A stretch of 50,620 nucleotides of DNA from positions 1 to 50,620 of the forward strand of contig CAMXPV010000030.1 of NCBI GenBank assembly GCA_947245585.1, in the 5' to 3' direction. How positions within the stretch are numbered: position 1 is the first letter of the stretch; each line of letters begins with the position of its first letter. The notes under the pieces were generated by a model. That model was not told where the DNA came from, did no database searches, and saw only the letters and a program-made list of their open reading frames with translations. Made by a program: the position numbers and the translations under genes. Below, piece by piece: positions 18,171 to 25,113 of this stretch. Origin of the DNA: an uncultured Lachnospiraceae bacterium (GTDB taxonomy: Bacteria > Bacillota > Clostridia > Lachnospirales > Lachnospiraceae).

Positions 18171-19196
18171 TCATTTCCGATATTCTTCCAATGCACTTTG
18201 AAGTATTGTAAAATCCGTCTTTGAATAGCCGCTTCCATATCGCTTTCTCTTATCAGAGTCCATGCTATGTAATACCTCAAACATTTCTTTATAAGTACAA
18301 TCTGTGTTTTTTTGTAGATAATACACGTTGTCCACGTGCGCACCTTCGCTTCCGCAAATAAACATCGGCATATCATATCCCCAATGTACGTTCTGCCTGA
18401 GCGGAATAATATAGTTCTCTATGGTTTCCAAAAGTACACCCAGGTCATAATTTCTGCCATATCTTGTATTCAAAAAATCTACGATTGTTTCCGTACATGC
18501 GTTGCCAGCTCCTCTCCCCATGCCAAACAGCGCACCATCTACCGCAACATTTCTATCCGTCTCTTCTGCCATCGTTATTAGCTGCTCTGCTAATGCACAG
18601 GATAAATGCAGATTATTGTGGGAATGCAAGCCAATCTTTATTTTCTTATCCAACAAGCGATCCACCTGCCTGAATATCCTGCTTAAATCATCAAGATGCA
18701 TTGCTCCAAATGTATCCACAATGGCAAATGCCTCTGGCTGAATTTCATTAGCCGCAGCTATCAGTTCTTCCCTTTCTTTATCCGTATACCCTGGAGCATC
18801 CATGGGTTGTACGAAAACATGATATCCCTTTTCCTTTGCCATTGCACAAAACCCTAAAGCCTCTCTCCATTCATGCTTCGCGAAGGAAATTCGCAGGCTT
18901 TCAAATGACTTCCCGTCACAATTATCTAAATCATCTATTGCGTACCTACTATTATCACAAAATCCAACAAACTCTGTTTGACCTTTAAACGCCGGTATGT
19001 ATTTCCTTACGTCTCGCGAGTTATGGTAGACCAATGCCTCACCATTTACTTGTGTCTGTAAAAAACCTGTTTCTACATAATCAATTCCGGCTTTTACCAA
19101 TCCATCTATAACACCGCTAATAAATTGGTCAGAAAAATTTTTACCAGTCAGATATCCGCCATCTCTAATTGTGCAATCTGATATTTGAACACTCAT
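18171..19196 (-). CDS. HMGL/DmpG-like aldolase family protein
   Basis: 341 residues. The TIM-barrel start ISDCTIRDGGY provides the metal-binding Asp and catalytic Arg; GIDYVETGF, FAIVDTFGAM, LHSHNNLHLSCALAEQL (metal His pair) and DGALFGMGRGAGNACTE complete the HMG-CoA-lyase-like / 4-hydroxy-2-oxovalerate aldolase pattern. It lacks the DmpG C-terminal communication domain typical of aromatic degradation and has no acylating aldehyde dehydrogenase partner. Placed between a CMP-sugar synthetase and a TPP enzyme, it more likely acts in building an unusual sugar acid or branched substituent. The exact reaction is unknown. Confidence 0.75.
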   Translation of the reverse strand: MSVQISDCTIRDGGYLTGKNFSDQFISGVIDGLVKAGIDYVETGFLQTQVNGEALVYHNSRDVRKYIPAFKGQTEFVGFCDNSRYAIDDLDNCDGKSFESLRISFAKHEWREALGFCAMAKEKGYHVFVQPMDAPGYTDKEREELIAAANEIQPEAFAIVDTFGAMHLDDLSRIFRQVDRLLDKKIKIGLHSHNNLHLSCALAEQLITMAEETDRNVAVDGALFGMGRGAGNACTETIVDFLNTRYGRNYDLGVLLETIENYIIPLRQNVHWGYDMPMFICGSEGAHVDNVYYLQKNTDCTYKEMFEVLHSMDSDKRKRYGSGYSKTDFTILQSALEEYRK

Positions 19197-19197
19197 T

Positions 19198-19863
19198 TTA
19201 TCTCGACTCCTTTTTCATCTTATATTGATATAAAGCCTGCGCAACATCCATCTCATATTCTGTATCAATATCACAGCTCTCTATAGGTTCCACTTCAACC
19301 AGACAAGGATTTATTCCAATTCTTCGATTATATACTTCAAATACCTTTCTGGAAAACACAAAAGCGCCTGATGTTTCCATATAAATAGGCTCTAAATCCT
19401 GAGTTCGCGGGAAGTGAGAAGGATCAAAATTCATGGGCGACCCATTTTGCCACATAAATGTCTGAATCTTTTCCACTGTAAAAGCCGAATCAAATTCATC
19501 TGAATGAACAACCTTATCTATACATTGATCTATACTTTTTGTTTTTGTAAACGGTGCCGTTGCATGTGAGACAACATAATAATCCGCATCCACTTCTTTT
19601 ATAAATTCTCTGATAATATCATTACAGTTTGCAGAATCTGAATTCAAAAAATCTGGCCTTTTCAAAAATTTAACTCCTGCAATCAAATAATCCCGAATTC
19701 TTTCATCACTGCAATAGACATATATTTCATCAATTAATTTACTTCCCTTCAAAGCCTCCAATATAAACTGTATCAACGGCTTTCCATCGCAAAAAGTGCG
19801 TAAATTTTTTTCTTTCACCCTTTCGCTATTTAGTTTGATTGGTACCATAGCCACTGTCTTCAC
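19198..19863 (-). CDS. Second CMP-sugar cytidylyltransferase (NeuA-like), GTG start behind poly-G
   Basis: 221 residues from the GTG at 19863 (VKTVAMVPIKLNSERVKEKN). This start aligns residue for residue with the ATG of the paralogue at 8890-9537 (MRVAAFVPIKLN). A longer frame to 19929 reads through the poly-G tract and adds a low-complexity Gly run, so it is less likely to be native. YVYCSDE, SHATAPF, RTQD and DIDTEYEMDVAQ match the CMP-NeuAc/CMP-Kdo synthetase family. Six bases upstream of the GTG lies G12, which would serve as the Shine-Dalgarno sequence. Tract-length changes could tune or switch translation. Confidence 0.82.
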   Translation of the reverse strand: MKTVAMVPIKLNSERVKEKNLRTFCDGKPLIQFILEALKGSKLIDEIYVYCSDERIRDYLIAGVKFLKRPDFLNSDSANCNDIIREFIKEVDADYYVVSHATAPFTKTKSIDQCIDKVVHSDEFDSAFTVEKIQTFMWQNGSPMNFDPSHFPRTQDLEPIYMETSGAFVFSRKVFEVYNRRIGINPCLVEVEPIESCDIDTEYEMDVAQALYQYKMKKESR

Positions 19864-19869
19864 TTTCGT

Positions 19870-19881
19870 CCCCCCCCCCCC
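19870..19881. repeat. Poly-G tract (G12 on the minus strand) at a ribosome binding site
   Basis: Twelve consecutive C on the plus strand, read as G12 in the mRNA. It lies between the stop of the 136-residue gene (19887) and the GTG start of the CMP-sugar synthetase (19863), with only ACGAAA between tract and start. No other Shine-Dalgarno-like sequence is present at the right distance. Homopolymers of this length are prone to slipped-strand mispairing. Confidence 0.85.
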
Positions 19882-19886
19882 TTCTT

Positions 19887-20297
19887 TTACATAGAATCCA
19901 CTATTTCCTCCAAGGAAATGACCGGACACTTTGCCTTGCTCTGTATCATTTGCTTAATCTCACCAAAGTCAATCATCGTCGTAACAATAATAGCATCTAC
20001 ATCATCTGAAACTTGAGCAGGTTTCTTTATGGGAAAACTATCCCAGTATACCTCCTCATCTCTATCTATTCCGTATTTTATACAGATTTTAGAGCCGTCT
20101 AGTTCATTGATTAATGTCTGTCCAATATAAGACATGCCATATATAGCAATGTTGTTAAAATTTTTCTTTAACAAATAATCTTCTACGCTAATTCCTCTTA
20201 TTTTTTTATTCATCCAATCATCCATAAAGCGAAACATTCTGTAAAACTTTTCTTTTTCCTTTTTAATTTGAATGACTTCCCTTTGAATTTTCCTCAT
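19887..20297 (-). CDS. Stand-alone Rossmann-like domain protein of the glycan locus
   Basis: 136 residues. A charged N-terminal helix (MRKIQREVIQIKKEKEKF) is followed by IAIYGMSYIGQTLINEL, KYGIDRD and a C-terminal CPVISLEEIVDSM. It is closely similar in layout to the last ~115 residues of the GT2 protein at 13437-14732. The G-x-x-x-x-G turn suggests a dinucleotide or nucleotide-sugar binding fold, but no catalytic residues are evident. It may be a detached remnant of a glycosyltransferase C-terminus or a separate subunit. A good RBS (GAGGG) argues that it is expressed. Confidence 0.6.
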   Translation of the reverse strand: MRKIQREVIQIKKEKEKFYRMFRFMDDWMNKKIRGISVEDYLLKKNFNNIAIYGMSYIGQTLINELDGSKICIKYGIDRDEEVYWDSFPIKKPAQVSDDVDAIIVTTMIDFGEIKQMIQSKAKCPVISLEEIVDSM

Positions 20298-20312
20298 ATA
20301 TCGGCCCTCACA

Positions 20313-21428
20313 TCATAAGGTATTTAAATGTCTAAGTACGACATCCATAAACAATTCCTCTTTCTTAGCATCTGCCGTTAGATACTCTATATATTTCCTA
20401 TAATCTGGTTCTGTCACATATGCTTTTAAATCTATACCGTCCAAATCACGGGATATATTGACTATTTTTGCATTTAAAAGTCTTGCTTTTGGCATCTGTA
20501 ATTCCATATAAAAGAAACTACGTTTTAACTGCCAGTTATTATATAAAAGAAGTGGTTTTTTGTGCATAACTGCAAAACCCATAGCTCCTGAACTGCTCGA
20601 AATCACCAATTCCGCATTCGCTGTATAGCCACATGTATCGCCATAAACAATTTTTCTGTCCCCATATATTTCATTGATCCTTTTACAGGTTACCGGATGC
20701 GCGGCAACTACAATCGGCAGTTTAAACTGGCCTTCTACCTTGTCCAAAAAACGCTGCATTTCCAAAATATACTCTTCTTCGTTAGGAATCCATTTTTTCA
20801 TAGCTCCATTTTGTTGATCTTTGTGATCCAAAAAATTCTGATCAATCAGCAAAATATAAGGTTCCATAGACTCCCTATCTTGATTGTCTTTCTTGTTGTG
20901 TTTGCTTTTTAAAAAGACATCATAATCATAAGTGTGTAAATATATGTTATTGCCATGCTTTATTTGAAAATTGCTATTCATTGCCAACATATTATGTTTA
21001 CTGCCGAGAAAACTATAAGCAGGAAGGAAACGATCCATCCAGTGTTTTTCCGTATTTCTGACCCTTTTTTCATTTAAAATGGCACATCTCGTATTATTGG
21101 CAGAAGTCCATTCCACCACGCAATACTTTCCACCTAAAAGACATATTTCCGCCATACCACGATTTAAACTTTCATGTCTTCCAAAAAATAAAAAAATTGT
21201 ATTTTTCATACTTTGTCTGGTCAACAACAAGTAAAATTCTTTCCATGTTTTTATCAGTTTCACCGGGTATGGGAAACTAAGATTCTCAAATATGCTAAAA
21301 TTCTGAGTGATCGCCCCCACTCGCCAGATTTCTATTTCATATCCGTTTTGATGAAATAAATTTAATCCCCATTTTTCATCACTATCTACCCAAAAATCAT
21401 TTGCAATACATACTATTTTTTTTCTCAA
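20313..21428 (-). CDS. Uncharacterised GT-B-like surface glycan protein
   Basis: 371 residues from a TTG with a strong GGGAGGAAG RBS; the start overlaps the stop of the upstream gene (TTGA). I cannot assign a family. The second half has YILLIDQNFLDHKD, VVAAHPVTCKRI and ELVISSSSGAMGFAVMHKKPLLLYNN. This pattern of an HP motif followed by a Ser-rich loop and an [A/V]xxxKPxL strand is seen in capsule-type GT-B enzymes (KpsC/KpsS-like and polysialyltransferase-like). A transferase role is likely but unproven. Confidence 0.5.
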   Translation of the reverse strand: MRKKIVCIANDFWVDSDEKWGLNLFHQNGYEIEIWRVGAITQNFSIFENLSFPYPVKLIKTWKEFYLLLTRQSMKNTIFLFFGRHESLNRGMAEICLLGGKYCVVEWTSANNTRCAILNEKRVRNTEKHWMDRFLPAYSFLGSKHNMLAMNSNFQIKHGNNIYLHTYDYDVFLKSKHNKKDNQDRESMEPYILLIDQNFLDHKDQQNGAMKKWIPNEEEYILEMQRFLDKVEGQFKLPIVVAAHPVTCKRINEIYGDRKIVYGDTCGYTANAELVISSSSGAMGFAVMHKKPLLLYNNWQLKRSFFYMELQMPKARLLNAKIVNISRDLDGIDLKAYVTEPDYRKYIEYLTADAKKEELFMDVVLRHLNTL

Positions 21429-22627
21429 ATTTTTCTTCCTCCCAAGTACGCCATCCCCATTTTCACATAATGATAAATAGTCTCCGAATACTCCTTAAAA
21501 TCTAAATAGACTATCGTATCTCCCTCGATTAATCTATATTTCCCGCTGTCATTCTGATTTAATACCTTTCTTACGCTCGGATATATTGGAAACTCCATAT
21601 GGCAATCGTTATACCACCTCAGATCAGCATCCTCTATTTCCTGTAATGCAAAATCAATTCTACAGCTTTCCAAAATTCGTTTTGCATATTCCTTAAGTAC
21701 ACAGGCCGCCGCATGTCCCCGATCCATAAAAAGCCTCTTCGATTTATAATTTTCTCTATAATAGTCACTGATCTTGACATCAGCTATTCTTTCCATGACC
21801 TCAAACTTCTTTATAGTTCTTTCAAATCCTTTATGTATTGTTTCTTCATCATAAAAATTATCTTTTACAATATCTTGTAAAATGTCATTTTCCGTGCCAT
21901 GTTCAAAAGCTTTTTCAATATTTATATCACGCCTGAGTTTAGAACTTTTTGAAGACAAATAATACGGAGATATTTCATAATAATTTTTTGCATTGTCCTG
22001 TGGCCAATACCCTTCGAATGTGGACAGCGGAACACGCACCGTATGGCAATCTGCATTCACCTTGCCCATTAGCTCCTTATAGTAATCTCCACGGGCAGAT
22101 AAATTGACAGGGCAAATAAAATAGTCAGCCATTTCAATCAGAGCATTCACTTCAAGCACCCACTGCAAAAGCGGTTTTTCCTCCATAATTCCCAAAACTT
22201 TATATTCATCATAATAAAGGAAAACATACTCTTTTATCAGAGACATACGCCGAAAAATATAATCTGTGATTTCAAGTTCGCACTGCCCAACCGCAAGGAA
22301 TACTTTCTTTTTATCTACTAATCCCGCCACAATTTTCGACGAAAAAAAATTTTTTCCCGGCAATAACCCTTCTGAAATCAATTCATAGGAAATCGCCTCA
22401 TAATCGCTCACACAAACAATAATGAAGTAATCCGTACTCTTCTCCAAAATCTGGCTCATTTCAATCCTTGGAAGTCCCTCTATGCTCTCTTCCGGACGAT
22501 TCGTGGTGCAGTAGGCAAATTTCAATATATGACCATATGTACAGTAAAACTCCTTTGCCCAAGCGCCCGCGCCTCTTATGACAAGCTTTTTATGAAAGAG
22601 TTGCTCCATAAATTCATCTTTTTTCAC
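21425..22627 (-). CDS. WcbI-like polysaccharide modification protein with N-terminal Rossmann-like domain
   Basis: 400 residues from a GTG preceded by AGAGGAAG. Residues 1-115 form a Rossmann-like domain (LVIRGAGAWAKEFYCTYG ... VCVSDYEAISYELI). The rest resembles the WcbI family of capsule biosynthesis acyltransferase-like proteins: AVGQCELEITDYIF at the start (WcbI has a Cys-Gln pair here), ADYFICPVNLSARGDYYKEL, and ISPYYLSS. WcbI is thought to be an acetyltransferase acting on a capsular heptose. Following an adenylation enzyme, a carrier protein and a methyltransferase, it is a candidate acceptor-side acyltransferase for the carrier-bound group. The family call is moderate. Confidence 0.5.
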   Translation of the reverse strand: MKKDEFMEQLFHKKLVIRGAGAWAKEFYCTYGHILKFAYCTTNRPEESIEGLPRIEMSQILEKSTDYFIIVCVSDYEAISYELISEGLLPGKNFFSSKIVAGLVDKKKVFLAVGQCELEITDYIFRRMSLIKEYVFLYYDEYKVLGIMEEKPLLQWVLEVNALIEMADYFICPVNLSARGDYYKELMGKVNADCHTVRVPLSTFEGYWPQDNAKNYYEISPYYLSSKSSKLRRDINIEKAFEHGTENDILQDIVKDNFYDEETIHKGFERTIKKFEVMERIADVKISDYYRENYKSKRLFMDRGHAAACVLKEYAKRILESCRIDFALQEIEDADLRWYNDCHMEFPIYPSVRKVLNQNDSGKYRLIEGDTIVYLDFKEYSETIYHYVKMGMAYLGGRKI

Positions 22628-22641
22628 ACTGATCTTCCTCT

Positions 22642-23319
22642 TTACTTTTTTATTTCATAAATTGCATCAAAACGGTATTTTGTAAGTTCGTTTTGAATTG
22701 TATATCCAATTTTATCTGTGATGAATACATCCTTTATATATTTGTTATCATTTTTCAAACTAGCTATACTGTCTCTCAAATACCACTGATCGCTCCTATT
22801 TGCACTTCCTCCATACACACTTATTTCATCTAAGAAACAGTCCTTTTTTTCCAAATCCAAAATATCACCCACAAAAAGAATTCCGTTCCTGATAAGATTC
22901 AGTAAATTTCGTACTGCTTTCCTATATTCTTCAAAGTCGCTGAAATATTGGATCACACTATTCATGATAATAATATCCGCATATCCCATATCTGCTTCCG
23001 TTAGTGTTAAGACATCCCCCTGAAAAAGTTTTATATTTCTTATATCCTCCTTTCTAAAGCGTTCCTCTGTTTTTCTTAACGTTTCGTTCGAAATATCTAT
23101 TCCGATATACTCTTTTACATAAGGGGCTATTTTTGCTGCAATAATGCCTGATCCAATTCCAATTTCAATAACCCTGCACTCTTTATGTATGTAAGGCCTC
23201 AGTTTCATCTGCACATTTTTTGCAAACTCATCCATCTCCTTTTCTGAAAATAATTTGCCTGTCAAACTGCTCTTCCAACCGGATTGCTCCACCTGATTTT
23301 GGGAATTTCTAGCTATCAT
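22642..23319 (-). CDS. Class I SAM-dependent methyltransferase, potentially fused to the carrier protein
   Basis: 225 residues. SAM-binding motif I is VIEIGIGSGIIAAKIA (about residues 50-65), followed by IGIDISNETL (acidic loop) and IIIMNSVIQYF (motif IV). The family contains ubiquinone/menaquinone-like and NRPS-associated methyltransferases. The first ATG has no good RBS. It starts 14 bases after the carrier-protein stop and is in the +1 frame relative to it, so a loss of one G in the upstream G11 tract would join both proteins in one chain. Its substrate could be the carrier-bound group or the sugar. Confidence 0.78.
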   Translation of the reverse strand: MIARNSQNQVEQSGWKSSLTGKLFSEKEMDEFAKNVQMKLRPYIHKECRVIEIGIGSGIIAAKIAPYVKEYIGIDISNETLRKTEERFRKEDIRNIKLFQGDVLTLTEADMGYADIIIMNSVIQYFSDFEEYRKAVRNLLNLIRNGILFVGDILDLEKKDCFLDEISVYGGSANRSDQWYLRDSIASLKNDNKYIKDVFITDKIGYTIQNELTKYRFDAIYEIKK

Positions 23320-23332
23320 ATCCCATAATATT

Positions 23333-23608
23333 TCATTTCTTAGAGATGGTTTTACCCCCCCCCCCAGTCCCGTTATCCAGATACTTCTTTATCAACAATT
23401 CCATATGTTTTAGATTGATAAAATTTTCAGGAATGATATCCGCCCCATCTATTTCAATTTGAAATTCTTCCTCAATCTGTATCACAATTTCTGCAATTTG
23501 TAATGATTCCAAAATTTCATTCCCAACTAAATCCTCATTATAAATATCCTTTTCCTCTACCTCGCATTCTCTTAAAATTTTTACAATTCTGTCTGTGAAC
23601 GTACTCAT
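23333..23608 (-). CDS. Acyl/peptidyl carrier protein with poly-G-encoded tail
   Basis: 91 residues. A four-helix carrier-protein pattern with phosphopantetheine Ser35 in the motif ILESLQ (ESL instead of the usual DSL), then IAEIVIQIEEEFQIEID. The start overlaps the stop of the adenylation enzyme (ATGA) with AAAGGA upstream, an arrangement like dltA-dltC. The C-terminal tail, GTGGGGKTISKK, is encoded by an 11-base G tract and looks non-native. In other tract lengths the protein either stops directly after the Gly run (G12) or fuses to the methyltransferase (G10). It is distinct from the fatty-acid AcpP at 37688-37921. Confidence 0.85.
   Translation of the reverse strand: MSTFTDRIVKILRECEVEEKDIYNEDLVGNEILESLQIAEIVIQIEEEFQIEIDGADIIPENFINLKHMELLIKKYLDNGTGGGGKTISKK
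23355..23365. repeat. Poly-G tract (G11 on the minus strand) inside the carrier-protein gene
   Basis: Eleven consecutive C on the plus strand at the 3' end of the carrier-protein gene. Reading by hand: with G11 the frame ends at a TGA after KTISKK; with G12 it meets TAA immediately after the tract; with G10 it continues VKPSLRNEILWD and enters the methyltransferase at its MIARNS start. The tract is thus a three-state switch of one protein's C-terminus. Confidence 0.85.
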
Positions 23609-25113
23609 CCTATAATTCCTTTCAGTGCGACTCTGTCTATTTTTCCATTTGCATTTAGCGGCATTTTTTCTACCCTTATAAGTTTATTAGGTAACATATA
23701 ATCCGGAATCAGAGCCTCTAACAAATGATTTAACTCGCTTATGGACATATCCTTTTCAACAAATGCAACTATTTTATCCTTCTTTTCATCAAACAGGCAA
23801 CAGGACATATCAATGCCCTCAATAGAAGAAATCGCCGTTTCAATTTCCCCTAATTCTATCCTATGACCCATATGTTTGATCTGAAAATCCTTACGACCCA
23901 TATAGAGAATTTCTCCCCGCTCATTCTTCTTTACCAAATCCCCAGTGCGATAAATCAGCTCCACATAACAATCATTTAACGGGTTCTGCACAAAAGCCTC
24001 CCTTGTCTTTTCCGGATTCTTATAGTAGCCTTTAGAAAGCGAAGTTCCCCTTACGCACAATTCTCCAATTTCATCCACATCCGCCAGCCGATCATCCTCT
24101 GTCAATACCAAAATATCTGTATTGGGAAGCGCTTTTCCTATCGGCAATGACTCTTCATCCTTAAACGGTCGATCCACAATATAATAGGTGCAGACATCTG
24201 TAATCTCCGTTGGACCATACAGATTGGCATACAGTGCGTCAGGTATATATTTTCTCCACATATTCAAATGTTTTATTGACATGACTTCACCAGCAAACAG
24301 TATTCTAGTCAATCTTCCATTTAAATCCACTTTAGATAATGCTTTTAGCTTTGATACAAGAATCATTGCTGTTGGCACCCAAAATATGGTATTGATTTTA
24401 TTTTTGCTAATATACTCCAACAGTTTTACTGGCCATGAAAACAGATAATGCGGAATAATATATAAAATTGCTCCTGTTTTTATCGTGGTATAAATATCAA
24501 GTATGGAATTATCAAAATAAAACGGTGCCTGATTCCCAAAGACGGTTCCCGCATCCATAGAAAAGGCTTCCTCGACCCAATCAATATAATCAATAACCGA
24601 TTGATGACATATGGTGACTCCTTTGGGAACACCTGTTGATCCTGATGTAAAGAGCACATATAAAAGATCCGTATCGCAGCATCTTTTTCTTTGTGCGTAA
24701 ACTGCACTTTCGTCACTTTCGAATTCTTCAATGTCTTCCAAGCAAATAATTCTTATATCCTTATTCTTTAAATCTATATTTCCGCATAATTCCTGCTTGG
24801 TAATAATGACTTTAGGCTCAAAAACCTCCAGTATTTTTTCAATTCTGGAAACTGGCATACTAGCATCAATTGGTGAATAAAAATTACCACTGTACGCCAC
24901 ACCCATAAACGCAGCTACTTCATCTACACTTTTTTCCATGTAAATTCCAATCGGCTCTTTAAACAATTTTTCTCTTACCAATAAAGTAGCAATTTTCAAT
25001 GCCTGACTTTTCATGTCACGAAATGTCATAGATTTGTTTTCATCTACAAATCCTGTTTTATCAGGATATTTTCTTTCCGTCTGATCCAACCAATAAGTTA
25101 CATTTGTCTGCAT
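23605..25113 (-). CDS. DltA-like amino-acid adenylation enzyme (AMP-dependent ligase)
   Basis: 502 residues, the length of DltA. Core motifs are LFTSGSTGVPKGV (A3), YFDNSILDIY (A4), NLYGPTEIT (A5), GELCVRGTSLSKGYY (A6), YRTGD (A7), GRKDFQIKHMGHRIELGEIE (A8) and the catalytic Lys near NANGKIDR (A10). The A4 Asp that contacts the substrate amino group in amino-acid-activating domains is present, which favours an amino acid over a fatty acid. It should load the carrier protein encoded next to it. No DltB-type MBOAT or DltD is in the window, so the acceptor system must differ from teichoic-acid D-alanylation. Its start overlaps the upstream gene by 53 bp. Confidence 0.85.
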   Translation of the reverse strand: MQTNVTYWLDQTERKYPDKTGFVDENKSMTFRDMKSQALKIATLLVREKLFKEPIGIYMEKSVDEVAAFMGVAYSGNFYSPIDASMPVSRIEKILEVFEPKVIITKQELCGNIDLKNKDIRIICLEDIEEFESDESAVYAQRKRCCDTDLLYVLFTSGSTGVPKGVTICHQSVIDYIDWVEEAFSMDAGTVFGNQAPFYFDNSILDIYTTIKTGAILYIIPHYLFSWPVKLLEYISKNKINTIFWVPTAMILVSKLKALSKVDLNGRLTRILFAGEVMSIKHLNMWRKYIPDALYANLYGPTEITDVCTYYIVDRPFKDEESLPIGKALPNTDILVLTEDDRLADVDEIGELCVRGTSLSKGYYKNPEKTREAFVQNPLNDCYVELIYRTGDLVKKNERGEILYMGRKDFQIKHMGHRIELGEIETAISSIEGIDMSCCLFDEKKDKIVAFVEKDMSISELNHLLEALIPDYMLPNKLIRVEKMPLNANGKIDRVALKGIIG

